A stretch of DNA of 55,990 bases from Bacillota bacterium (GTDB taxonomy: Bacteria > Bacillota > Clostridia > Christensenellales > Borkfalkiaceae), in the NCBI GenBank assembly GCA_003343995.1, contig QAKE01000088.1, positions 1 through 55,990 of the forward strand, given 5' to 3'. Of this stretch, positions 49,480-55,990 are shown one piece after another. How positions within the stretch are numbered: position 1 is the stretch's first letter; each line of letters opens with the position of its first letter. A program made the position numbers and the translations under genes. The notes below the pieces were generated by a model that saw only the letters and a program-made list of their open reading frames with translations, was not told the DNA's origin and did no database searches.

Positions 49480-50088
49480 TCACTTGCGGATAAGACAGAA
49501 GTCTACCCAGATGTTGATGAACTGTTTCCCGCAGTAAACGGCGAGCGTGTCGCTCTTTAAGCAAAGGCGAGAACCGATACGCGCATCCGAAGCCGAGGGG
49601 GCGTTAATCGAATCCGCAGAAGCGAGACCCGCAAAACCTGTTTGATATTCGCCTGTTGACATTAAGCGGCGGTCTGTTTTTTCGTCTTCATCCATGTCAT
49701 TGATTTCTTTCTGAGTATAGAGCCAAAACCAAGGATAATAACGCCATTCGTCCTCTGTGAATTGAGGCTCCCAGCCCTCGTTCAAGGCGGCGCAGATGAT
49801 ACGGAGTTTGAGGTATGCAAGTATGTCCGTATCGTTTTTATTGTTTTCGTGGATGTTGTTTGTATAACCGTTATATGACCTTACAAATGGGTGTTCTTCC
49901 CCAAGTTCACGGCAAGCGTCTTCAAAGGTCTTTACACGATCCATGATGTCTTTGGGTTTGAATGTATCTTCCCCGAAAACCTTGTGCATTTCGTTCTGAA
50001 CCTGTTCTTTTGAAATTGCCGGGTAATTGGTTAATACCTGATAAAGTTCCCGCAAATCGTCTCTTTTGACTTCAATTACTTCTTTCAT
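49480..50088 (-). CDS. DGR variable protein 2 (remote target)
   Basis: A 202-residue protein with a helical N-terminus (MKEVIEVKRDDLRELYQVLT), then WRYYPWFWLYTQKEINDMDE and the variable part GLASADSINAPSASDARIGS, followed by RLCLKSDTLAVYCGKQFINI. Residues about 152-177 are encoded by VR2, aligned to the template at 13313 onward with all 15 differences at template adenines. No signal peptide is seen. It is the gene directly after the annealing protein and before the exonuclease, so its protein is not clearly a virion part. Confidence 0.88.
   Translation of the reverse strand: MKEVIEVKRDDLRELYQVLTNYPAISKEQVQNEMHKVFGEDTFKPKDIMDRVKTFEDACRELGEEHPFVRSYNGYTNNIHENNKNDTDILAYLKLRIICAALNEGWEPQFTEDEWRYYPWFWLYTQKEINDMDEDEKTDRRLMSTGEYQTGFAGLASADSINAPSASDARIGSRLCLKSDTLAVYCGKQFINIWVDFCLIRK
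49543..49555. other. DGR-type hairpin beside VR2
   Basis: A 5-bp stem GAGCG/CGCTC with loop TGT lies 3 bp beyond VR2. It matches in form the one beside VR1 (AGCGT/ACGCT, loop GTT). Confidence 0.5.
49559..49634 (-). repeat. DGR variable region VR2
   Basis: It aligns to the template 13313-13388 without gaps. All 15 mismatches are at template adenines (T on plus), and no other template base differs. Homology ends at about 49634. The first ~19 bases (AAGCAAAGGCGAGAACCGA) are identical to VR1 but differ from TR at two sites, as expected for the initiation region. Confidence 0.92.
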
Positions 50089-50094
50089 AATGTT

Positions 50095-51003
50095 TTACTT
50101 TTTAGATGTTGATGTTTTCTTTGACTTTTCTTCTTTGATTTCACCCGTTTCAGGGTCAACGTTGGCGGGTATCTCTCCCGTTGCTTGTGCGATAGCCGCT
50201 GCCGCCTTGTCAGTCGCCGAAGCGGTCTTTTTATTGGCTTCATCTTGTGCTTTGGCTTCAAGTTGTGGTTTGACAAAGGTTTCCTGAACGGTTGTCGTTC
50301 CCTCTTTGATTGCGTTCCAAGTGGCTCTCAGTTCAAACAGACGTTCTTTGTCTATGTCTGCGATAGTCTTGATACCGAGATATTGGCAAATCATGGCTTC
50401 CGTCACACCCGCTTTTGCGAAGTTTGCCAAACAGTTCTTGCGTGATGTCTCAACGTCAATCGCCTGACCGAGCGCAACCTTTTTAACTTCATTGATGACA
50501 CGTTTTGTAACGGCTTTCGGTATGACCGCCAAGACTGCATTTCTGAAAGCGATTGAAGAGGCAGCGTTGCCTGTCACAACCTGCATATCGTCACTGTATG
50601 TTTTGCCCGTTTTCGTTGTTATCCGGCGGTCAACGGTCTTGCATACGGCGTAGTTTGTTTCAAGGTCATGGCAGACAGCCTGAGCCGTGATTTTACGCCC
50701 GTCATTCCCGATTATACGGGTCTGAACTCTCAGGTTTCCCCAAGCCCCTGCGATAATTTCTGCCATACGGATTGAAAGCCCTTCAATGGTGTTGTCATTA
50801 CCGTTTGCGTCCTTTCTTCTGAGAACATAGAAGCAGTCTTCTGCCGTTTCCTTATCCATTGTGGCATAGGTGGCGATTTTGTTTAAGACTGTATTCAGGT
50901 CACGGGGATATTGCTTCGCCGTGGCAATCTGAATGTCAATTTCTGACCGGGTAATTTCCGCAAGCATTTCAGCTTGTTTGATTTCAATAATGTCATTTTC
51001 CAT
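50095..51003 (-). CDS. RecT-like single-strand annealing protein
   Basis: A 302-residue protein: KQYPRDLNTVLNKIATYATM, TIEGLSIRMAEIIAGAWGNL, MQVVTGNAASSIAFRNAVLA, VIPKAVTKRVINEVKKVALG. These fit phage annealing proteins that pair with a YqaJ exonuclease (RecT-like group). C-terminus is a long charged tail (ETGEIKEEKSKKTSTSKK). It is separated from the exonuclease only by variable protein 2 and a small gene. Confidence 0.85.
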   Translation of the reverse strand: MENDIIEIKQAEMLAEITRSEIDIQIATAKQYPRDLNTVLNKIATYATMDKETAEDCFYVLRRKDANGNDNTIEGLSIRMAEIIAGAWGNLRVQTRIIGNDGRKITAQAVCHDLETNYAVCKTVDRRITTKTGKTYSDDMQVVTGNAASSIAFRNAVLAVIPKAVTKRVINEVKKVALGQAIDVETSRKNCLANFAKAGVTEAMICQYLGIKTIADIDKERLFELRATWNAIKEGTTTVQETFVKPQLEAKAQDEANKKTASATDKAAAAIAQATGEIPANVDPETGEIKEEKSKKTSTSKK

Positions 51004-51038
51004 AATGATGAAATTTGATTGTTAATAAAATGATTGAT

Positions 51039-51329
51039 TTAAATTTTATGGGTTGCTAAATATGTTGTAGCCTGATTTTGAATTTCTTCTTCTGTCGGTA
51101 TGCGCCGTTCAAGCATCCATTCTTCCAATTCAGACTTCTTGAAATATAGTTTGCGGTTTTTCTTGAAGTATGGTATTTGTCGGTTGCTTGTCAGGCGGTA
51201 AAGGTGTCCTTTGCTCAATCCCGTGAACAGAATCGTTTCTTCAAAGTCAAGAACCGTTTTTGAACTGATAAGCGTCAACCGTGAAAGGTTGTCTATCTTT
51301 TCGTTGAGTTGTTCCAAAGTGATTTCCAT
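51039..51329 (-). CDS. Helix-turn-helix (excisionase/MerR-type) protein
   Basis: Start taken at ATG 51329 (MEITLEQLNEKIDNLSRLTL); the longer frame overlaps the next gene. The 96-residue protein has a HTH_17-type winged helix: FEETILFTGLSKGHLYRLTS, NRQIPYFKKNRKLYFKKSEL EEWML. These bind DNA as excisionases or regulators; either fits here. Confidence 0.82.
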   Translation of the reverse strand: MEITLEQLNEKIDNLSRLTLISSKTVLDFEETILFTGLSKGHLYRLTSNRQIPYFKKNRKLYFKKSELEEWMLERRIPTEEEIQNQATTYLATHKI

Positions 51330-51331
51330 AT

Positions 51332-51559
51332 TCAATCCTCCTGCATGTTTATTTCCGGTAAAAGACCCTTTTTTGAGAGCCATTTCCCGCATAGAATACA
51401 ACCTGAAAAACTTGTTATCGCAAGGGCTTTAATCAGAAAGAAATCGCCCAATGTCATACATACCTCGGGGGCTTCTTCTCCTGCGAGAACCATGAATGAA
51501 ACCATTCCCCAAAGACCGAGAACGGTCATCAGCCCCCATTGAATAATTTTCTTTTTCAT
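51332..51559 (-). CDS. Small membrane protein
   Basis: A 75-residue protein with two transmembrane helices (IIQWGLMTVLGLWGMVSFMV; FFLIKALAITSFSGCILCGK). Directly upstream of the HTH gene. Role unknown. Overlaps the next gene by 4 bp. Confidence 0.7.
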   Translation of the reverse strand: MKKKIIQWGLMTVLGLWGMVSFMVLAGEEAPEVCMTLGDFFLIKALAITSFSGCILCGKWLSKKGLLPEINMQED

Positions 51560-51960
51560 AATGACTTACAGTTTTCGATGTCAAACATTATCGCTTTCAA
51601 TCCCGTTCTTACGATGTCTTGATATTTAATCAAGAGTTTTTGAAGACGGGCGTTTTCCGTGTTTATGGTCTTGTTAGCTGTTTCAAGAGCTTTGATATAC
51701 TGTGCGTCAGACTGTCCGTTCCGGGAGACCGTTACCTCCGTGACGTGCGGTTCGGGAAAAAGCCATTCAAAAAGTTCTGTTTCTTTGACTGTAACGGTGC
51801 TCACAGTCTTTGTCGTTCTTTTTGTTGTCACAGTCTTTGTCTTTTCTGCCGCCGCTTTGGTCTCGTTTTTTCTCTTTTCAGCTTTGCGCTCCCAATACCT
51901 TTCCATGTACTTTTTATTGTACTCGGTCTTGATTTTTTGCGCCTCTTTACTTAGTGCCAT
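51556..51960 (-). CDS. Basic coiled-coil protein, unknown function
   Basis: A 134-residue basic protein (KIKTEYNKKYMERYWERKAE; TTKRTTKTVSTVTVKETELF) with a long helix near the C-terminus (QYIKALETANKTINTENARL). N-terminal half is Lys/Thr-rich and may bind nucleic acid. No family recognised. Confidence 0.65.
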   Translation of the reverse strand: MALSKEAQKIKTEYNKKYMERYWERKAEKRKNETKAAAEKTKTVTTKRTTKTVSTVTVKETELFEWLFPEPHVTEVTVSRNGQSDAQYIKALETANKTINTENARLQKLLIKYQDIVRTGLKAIMFDIENCKSL

Positions 51961-52180
51961 TTATACCCCCTTTCTGCGCTTCCAATTTCTTCTCCACACG
52001 GCGGCGAATCAAGTAAATAGTTCCTGCGCTGTGTATGTTATATTTCTTCATCAGGTGTTCTGTTACGAGCGTTTTACTCTGTCCCTCGACGGCAATCAGG
52101 GCGTTATACTCGTTGTAAATAGCCAAGTCACGGGTTTCCCGTTCTGTTTGGCAAGGTGTCTTAAAAATCATTGTTTCCAT
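51947..52180 (-). CDS. Small protein, unknown function
   Basis: A 77-residue protein (METMIFKTPCQTERETRDLA; TEHLMKKYNIHSAGTIYLIR). The LVTEHLMKKYNIHSAGTIYLIRRR stretch (split here: LVTEHLMKKYNIHSAG, TIYLIRRR) looks like a helix-turn-helix, so it may bind DNA. Overlaps the next gene by 14 bp. Confidence 0.65.
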   Translation of the reverse strand: METMIFKTPCQTERETRDLAIYNEYNALIAVEGQSKTLVTEHLMKKYNIHSAGTIYLIRRRVEKKLEAQKGGINGTK

Positions 52181-52184
52181 ATCG

Positions 52185-52724
52185 TCATTTGTTTGAAATT
52201 GCTTTTCTGTATGTCACGTCTTCCATACCATTTGATAGGGATAAAATGCGCATGAGTTCTTCAAGGTCTATTTCCTTGTCGCTTGCCTTGTCATCATCGT
52301 TAGGGGTACAGTCAAAGATGTTATGTTTGTTGACGAAAGCGTGGAGAATGTCTTTCATCAGGCGTTTTTTCTCTTTGTTAAACTGAGACTTGAAGAACGC
52401 AACCATGTCGGATATTTCAGCATATTCCAAGTCTGTCAGGTCTATGTAGATTGTCTTCTTTGAAGCACTGTAAGTTGACCCATTAAATGCTTCGCTCTTG
52501 CTACCAAGAACCGATAGGAAGACTTGAATGATAATCGTGCGTTCTTCTTTGTTCCTATACTTGAATGTCCTGCGTGAAATATTGTTTTCGCAGATGTCTT
52601 CAAGCGTCATACCGTATTTTCTCAGATGTTCTTCAAGAAGACGGCGGGCGTTCTCTGCCTCCCCTCCGCATCCCCGTTCTGCGAGAGCGAGAAGTTTTTT
52701 GAGTTTGTCAGTAATTCTTTCCAT
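52185..52724 (-). CDS. DUF2786-type protein
   Basis: A 179-residue protein. MERITDKLKKLLALAERGCG GEAENARRLLEEHLRKYGMT (split) is the DUF2786 start: KLKKLLALAE...NEA..A...L...YG.T. The middle has RRTFKYRNKEERTIIIQVFL, and the C-terminal NKHNIFDCTPNDDDK. It is the first gene of the early operon. The domain's role is unknown, though it often appears in phage early genes. Confidence 0.82.
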   Translation of the reverse strand: MERITDKLKKLLALAERGCGGEAENARRLLEEHLRKYGMTLEDICENNISRRTFKYRNKEERTIIIQVFLSVLGSKSEAFNGSTYSASKKTIYIDLTDLEYAEISDMVAFFKSQFNKEKKRLMKDILHAFVNKHNIFDCTPNDDDKASDKEIDLEELMRILSLSNGMEDVTYRKAISNK

Positions 52725-52771
52725 ATCAAAAATTTACTTATCAGTTTATTCCGATTTTATTTATTATTTCG

Positions 52772-52813
52772 TATATTTGTCCGCATACAAAATTGTATAA
52801 CGGTGCAAATATA
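52772..52813. promoter_or_regulatory. Face-to-face switch promoters around a palindrome
   Basis: A plus-strand -7 box TATATTTGT lies at 52772-52780, and a minus-strand -7 box TATATTTGC at 52813-52805. Between them the palindrome ATACAA-AA-TTGTAT (52785-52798) covers both expected start sites. The two promoters point at each other: plus into the regulators (52883 on), minus into the early operon (52724 down, 80-nt leader). This is a likely lysis-lysogeny switch operator. Confidence 0.65.
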
Positions 52814-52882
52814 AACAAAGTAATTATTTTGAAAGAATAAATCGAAATTAAATTTATAATTTAACAATAATTATATTTACTA

Positions 52883-53311
52883 ATGGAACATCTTAGACGA
52901 TTGAAAAAAGTTATAAATTGGCTTATTTTCAAGGAAATAGCGGAAAATGAAAGGGCTTTGGCTGAAACTCTGGGATATACAAAGTCTTCTTTCTCTCAGA
53001 TTGTTACGGGTAAAGTACCTCTTTCCGAGAAGTTTATGAAGCGAATTTGTTCCCTTGATGAAAATATAAACTTTGTTTGGCTTCAATCAGGCGAGGGAGA
53101 AATGTTCCTTTCTAATAATCTGAACAGTGAAGACGGCGGGGTGGCTGTTCCTAAAGATGCTTGGGAAATCATCAAGCAGCAAGCGGAAAGCCTTTCAGTC
53201 CGTGACAAGCAAATAGATGAATTAATGGAAATGCTGAAAGAACAGATTCAGGAAAACAAAAAAATCAATGCCCGCCGGGAAGGGAATGCAAGCTCTGCCG
53301 TTGCCGTATAG
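52883..53311 (+). CDS. HTH repressor candidate (CI-like)
   Basis: A 142-residue protein: FKEIAENERALAETLGYTKS and SFSQIVTGKVPLSEKFMKRI form a helix-turn-helix (about residues 17-52), then VWLQSGEGEMF (typical of Bacteroidales phage repressors) and a coiled coil (LSVRDKQIDELMEMLKEQIQ) probably for dimerisation. It is first on the plus side of the face-to-face promoters, so it is the best candidate for lysogenic repressor. Confidence 0.8.
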   Translation: MEHLRRLKKVINWLIFKEIAENERALAETLGYTKSSFSQIVTGKVPLSEKFMKRICSLDENINFVWLQSGEGEMFLSNNLNSEDGGVAVPKDAWEIIKQQAESLSVRDKQIDELMEMLKEQIQENKKINARREGNASSAVAV

Positions 53312-53347
53312 CGGCTGTCGGGAAAAGTGTTTTCAAAATACCTAAAT

Positions 53348-53830
53348 ATGGATATGAATAGAAGACTTCAAGATATTATAAAGTATAAGACTGGCGGGAG
53401 ACAGACCGCCTTTGCAGCCCTTTTGAATTGGTCGCCGCAATATCTGTCTAAACTTCTGAAAGGTGTTGATTTCGGCTTGCAACCCGTGGTCTCAATCATT
53501 GAGGCTTTGCCCGAGATAAACGCCCGTTGGTTCTTGACAGGGCAGGGGGAAATGCTGAGTGATGAGAAACAAGCGGACTTGCGCCGTGAAGCCCTTGAAC
53601 ACGTTTTTCAGGTCATGGAACTTGAACGTTTCATTCCCGTTATGACACCCGATGAACTCCGCATGTTTGAACGTCAAGTAAGAGAGGGGGAGAAAGCCGA
53701 TTTCAGCCCCGACACGCTTCAATCATGGAGGGAACGCCTTAATCTCCGGGAGAGAGAAATTAACACCAAATTTGCAACCGCAGCCGCTAAATCAGATGAA
53801 TTATGCAGACAGAAGACAGCCAAAAGGTAG
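53348..53830 (+). CDS. HTH regulator 2
   Basis: Start at ATG 53348 (MDMNRRLQDIIKYKTGGRQT), or GTG 53327. The 160-residue protein has a DNA-binding start (TGGRQTAFAALLNWSPQYLS KLLKG, split) and RWFLTGQGEML, the same WxxTGxGEM signature as the repressor before it. C-terminal part is charged coiled coil (MTPDELRMFERQVREGEKAD). It overlaps the third regulator by 28 bp. Confidence 0.78.
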   Translation: MDMNRRLQDIIKYKTGGRQTAFAALLNWSPQYLSKLLKGVDFGLQPVVSIIEALPEINARWFLTGQGEMLSDEKQADLRREALEHVFQVMELERFIPVMTPDELRMFERQVREGEKADFSPDTLQSWRERLNLREREINTKFATAAAKSDELCRQKTAKR

Positions 53831-54075
53831 TACGCCGTTTTTTTGAGGCTCTTTACCGCCTGAAAGATGACGGGAAGATAAGAGGAAAACAGACTTTTAC
53901 ACGTGAGTTTGATATAAATCGTTGGAATTTGAACAAACTTGAAAAGAACTTGGCAAGTGACATTTTTCAACCCGCTTGGTTGACTTATATAGTGAAAGAA
54001 TACAAGGTTTCCGCACGCTGGCTTCTGACAGGCGAGGGGGATTTCTATGAAACGAGGACGGGGGCAAAGCCGTGA
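53803..54075 (+). CDS. HTH regulator 3 (short)
   Basis: A 90-residue protein: KVVRRFFEALYRLKDDGKIR, QTFTREFDINRWNLNKLEKN, then VSARWLLTGEGDFYET, sharing the terminal RW-L-TGEG signature with the two preceding regulators. It is a helix-turn-helix domain without the dimerisation part. The three in a row look like duplicated CI-type domains. Confidence 0.75.
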   Translation: MQTEDSQKVVRRFFEALYRLKDDGKIRGKQTFTREFDINRWNLNKLEKNLASDIFQPAWLTYIVKEYKVSARWLLTGEGDFYETRTGAKP

Positions 54076-54090
54076 AGCTGCCCCCGTCCC

Positions 54091-55257
54091 TTATTCCTTG
54101 TTGTCATCAGCCCCGAAAATATCGGGTATCATCGCAACCGCCTCCTGCTTTTTCTTATCAAGGATTTTCGCGTAAATCTGTGTTGTTGAAAGTTCCTTGT
54201 GCCCGAGAAGTTTCTGAACCGTGTAGATTTCTGCGCCGAGGTCAAGCATGAGGACAGCGAATGTGTGCCGCCCTGAATGGAACGTGATGTCTTTTGTTAT
54301 TCCCGCCCTATTTGCCCACATCCTTAACTCAGCTATCATATAGGCACTGTATTTGAAACCGACAAAAACCCGGTCATCAGGTTCACGGCGACCCCCCATG
54401 TATTGAACCGCTTGTTTATTGATGTCAAGGTATTCTTGCCCGCCCGTCTTCTTCTGTTTGAAGATTATCCGGGTAAAGTCTCCTTGCTGCTGAACTTCAC
54501 GCCAACGGAGTTTCTCAATGTCTGATTTGCGAAGACCTGTCAGGCATGAGAACATGAACGCATTTTTCAAGGCTGGGTATTTGCAATGGGCAGCAGCCAT
54601 CGCCTTGACTTCTTCCAATGTCAGATAACTTCTTTCCGTTTCAGCTTGTTTGAAACCCTCAATGCCACGAAGTGGGTTATGCGGTATTATCCTGTCTTCA
54701 AATGCTTGGTTGATGCAGGCACGGAGTTTGTTGAAGTAACTGACCTTGCTGTTTTGTGAAAGCGGCTTTGTCACTTCTTCCGTTGTGATAATCTTCCGTT
54801 TGTCTCTGCAACGGGCGTTCTTGTCAAGGTGTTCACGAAAACCGATTATCCATTCAGGTGTTATGTCCTTGAATGTGGTGTTAGGCTTGCAATACCGTTC
54901 AAGGTGTTTGAGGCAGCTATACCAATTACCCCAGTTTCCCCGGCTCTCGGGGTTGCCGTGACGTTTCTCACACATAGCCCGGTAATAGTCAAGAAAGTTC
55001 GTTTCAAGTTTGTAGGCGGCGTTAAAACCGTATTCTCCGTTTTGAAGTTCAACAACCCGCTTGGCTTTTATCGCCTCGGCGAGTTGAAGCGTCTGACGGT
55101 TCTTCTCCTTATCCTTTCTGTTCGTTTCAGGGATAAGATAGAGTTTCAAGTATTCATAAGACCTTTTCCCGTTCAGGTAGATGTCGAGGTATAACGTGAT
55201 ATTCCCCGAAGCGGTCTTTCTCTGTCTGAGCCTTATCGGTTCTTTCGATTTTCCCAT
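54091..55257 (-). CDS. int: Tyrosine-recombinase integrase
   Basis: Start at ATG 55257 (MGKSKEPIRLRQRKTASGNI); 14 codons further upstream are in the att-like region. The 388-residue integrase has an arm-binding start, core-binding part, and catalytic residues Arg243 (TGLRKSDIEKL), His327/Arg330 (FHSGRHTFA), His353 (LLGHKELSTTQ) and Tyr362 (IYAKI). It integrates and, with an excisionase, excises the phage. It lies at the prophage right end, pointing inward, next to the 21-bp repeat. Confidence 0.95.
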   Translation of the reverse strand: MGKSKEPIRLRQRKTASGNITLYLDIYLNGKRSYEYLKLYLIPETNRKDKEKNRQTLQLAEAIKAKRVVELQNGEYGFNAAYKLETNFLDYYRAMCEKRHGNPESRGNWGNWYSCLKHLERYCKPNTTFKDITPEWIIGFREHLDKNARCRDKRKIITTEEVTKPLSQNSKVSYFNKLRACINQAFEDRIIPHNPLRGIEGFKQAETERSYLTLEEVKAMAAAHCKYPALKNAFMFSCLTGLRKSDIEKLRWREVQQQGDFTRIIFKQKKTGGQEYLDINKQAVQYMGGRREPDDRVFVGFKYSAYMIAELRMWANRAGITKDITFHSGRHTFAVLMLDLGAEIYTVQKLLGHKELSTTQIYAKILDKKKQEAVAMIPDIFGADDNKE

Positions 55258-55290
55258 AATTTTTGTTGCTTTTGTTGCTGTTTTCGATAC

Positions 55291-55311
55291 GAGCAACAAA
55301 ATAACAACAAA
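55291..55311. repeat. Right copy of the prophage-flanking direct repeat (candidate attR core)
   Basis: GAGCAACAAAATAACAACAA followed by one A. It matches 4059-4079 at 19 of 21 bases, and lies 33 bp upstream of the integrase ATG. Two more TTTGTTGCT words lie between (55260-55280). The stretch 55312-55425 is AT-rich with no clear gene. Confidence 0.45.
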
Positions 55312-55425
55312 AAAATAATAAAACGGGTATAATCAGAGAAAAATTTTATATCGGTTTATATGGTGTGTAAAACATTGATTGATTAACTGTTATCTATCAT
55401 TGATTACACCCGTTTTGTATGCCTT

Positions 55426-55626
55426 TTGCTTTCCGTTTTACTTACTTTACTTTCCATGACATTAAAAGAACAAAATGTCCCGATTGAAATGATCAGCGAA
55501 CTATTGGGGCATAAATCGATCAAGACAACACAAATTTATTTAAGGAGTTTCTCTTTAGGGAAAATGACGGAGGTTAATAGCGCCTGCTTTGGCGGTGTCT
55601 ATAATTATGAATCTCAAGCGGGGTGA
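55426..55626 (+). pseudogene. C-terminal remnant of a tyrosine recombinase
   Basis: The last ~50 codons read LKEQNVPIEMISELLGHKSI KTTQIYLRSF (split), the His...Tyr end of a tyrosine recombinase (Tyr in TTQIY). There is no N-terminal or Arg/His-x-x-Arg part upstream, and the first codons (LSVLLTLLSM) do not match the family. It lies outside the prophage repeat, so it is host DNA, presumably left from an earlier mobile element or from a recombinase gene hit by the phage. Confidence 0.75.
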
Positions 55627-55990
55627 GGCTACTTGGAGAGTAGCGTATTCTTTCACGGCGCAAATGTAATAAAAAATAGCTAAAAACAAGCGAATAGATC
55701 CGCTTGTTTGTTCATTATTGGTGTTTGACCCTCTCTATTCTTTGATTTTTCCATTTTTTCCTAGACGTATAGACACGGTGATGCGGGCGAAACGACTCCT
55801 TGTTTTCGGTATCATTCCGCCATGTCTCATAATCTGTGTGTATCCCTGTAGAGATGGGGCGTGCCCCGTCTCATCCCTTCAAAATGGTATTTAAAATTAC
55901 TCCCAGACGGTGGGAGACGGGGCATGCCCCGTCTCTACAACCGGGTAATAACCATTCTCCTACCTTTTTACGCTACTCTCCAAGTAGCCT
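55626..55990. mobile_element. 365-bp non-autonomous element with perfect 22-bp terminal inverted repeats
   Basis: The 22 bp at 55626-55647 (AGGCTACTTGGAGAGTAGCG...) are exactly complementary to the last 22 bp, 55969-55990. No reading frame fills it. Inside are two inverted copies of a palindrome. It has the form of a MITE. It overlaps the end of the recombinase remnant by one base. The window stops exactly at the end of the repeat, so the contig may break at this repeated element. Confidence 0.6.
55848..55938. repeat. Inverted pair of palindromic units
   Basis: GTAGAGATGGGGCGTGCCCC (from 55848) and, in reverse, GTAGAGACGGGGCATGCCCC (to 55938); the units are about 25 bp each and nearly identical, each with GGGGC-nT-GCCCC at its centre. 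They look like dispersed extragenic palindromes. Confidence 0.7.

Noticed and set aside
1..55990. Mu-like transposable phage
   Set aside because: No MuA/MuB transposase pair; a tyrosine integrase, TerS/TerL packaging and a tape-measure siphovirus tail are present instead. The MuF name refers only to the minor head protein.

Overview
The window is an almost complete temperate siphovirus prophage of about 51 kb inserted in a Bacteroidales (Bacteroides/Phocaeicola/Parabacteroides-like) chromosome. The host assignment rests on promoter -7 boxes of the TAnnTTTG type (several read TATATTTGC), Bacteroidales-type phage genes, and the flanking surface-polysaccharide genes. Host DNA on the left (1-~4058, minus strand) is the end of a polysaccharide operon: glycosyltransferase, GDP-mannose 4,6-dehydratase, GDP-L-fucose synthase and a cut-off mannose-1-phosphate guanylyltransferase, together a GDP-mannose/GDP-fucose supply. 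Host DNA on the right holds a tyrosine-recombinase remnant and a 365-bp element bounded by perfect 22-bp inverted repeats. A 21-bp direct repeat (19/21 identical, 4059-4079 and 55291-55311) brackets the prophage and is the best candidate for att.

Most of the prophage is read on the minus strand, so it is easiest to follow from right to left. Integrase (54.1-55.3 kb) and three plus-strand HTH regulators (52.9-54.1 kb) meet the minus-strand early operon at a face-to-face promoter region around a small palindrome (52772-52813). The early operon (52.7-39.9 kb) holds small regulators, a RecT-like annealing protein, a YqaJ exonuclease, an SF2 helicase, a DUF4373-type replication protein, a gp4-type primase-helicase, an ASCH protein, an SSB and an endonuclease. 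Next come a ParB-methyltransferase fusion, a mini S-adenosylmethionine decarboxylase, the terminase subunits, portal, and a MuF-type head protein with a C-terminal HExxH domain. A reversed plus-strand island (28.1-32.2 kb) with a HigBA pair, a DUF932-like gene and small unknowns interrupts the head module. Scaffold, decoration and capsid proteins, connectors, tail tube, a frameshifted tail chaperone pair, tape measure, Dit-like and tail-tip proteins follow. A lysis cassette comes next (GAF-like membrane protein, amidase, u-spanin), and finally a PD-(D/E)XK gene with a lipoprotein next to the left end.

The most notable content is a diversity-generating retroelement (DGR) at 12.1-15.3 kb: a reverse transcriptase with the IGxxxSQ signature, a template repeat (TR), an unusual accessory protein and a variable tail protein. 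A second, remote variable region lies 36 kb away (49559-49634), inside a small gene of the recombination operon. Every substitution separating either variable region from the TR is at a template adenine. A second prophage-wide feature is a palindromic operator (consensus GTGATTACATTGTAATCAC) found eight times, six of them within 10 bp of a -7 box, which suggests one regulator controls lysis, capsid, packaging, replication and the reversed island.

Other points worth attention are a tRNA-like gene with an 11-nt enlarged anticodon arm, a 167-bp nested hairpin with two mutually exclusive pairings, a 43-bp identity between the replication gene and a distant intergenic hairpin region, and the phage-borne AdoMet decarboxylase beside a methyltransferase. 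All functions are read from sequence patterns only; no database search was possible.
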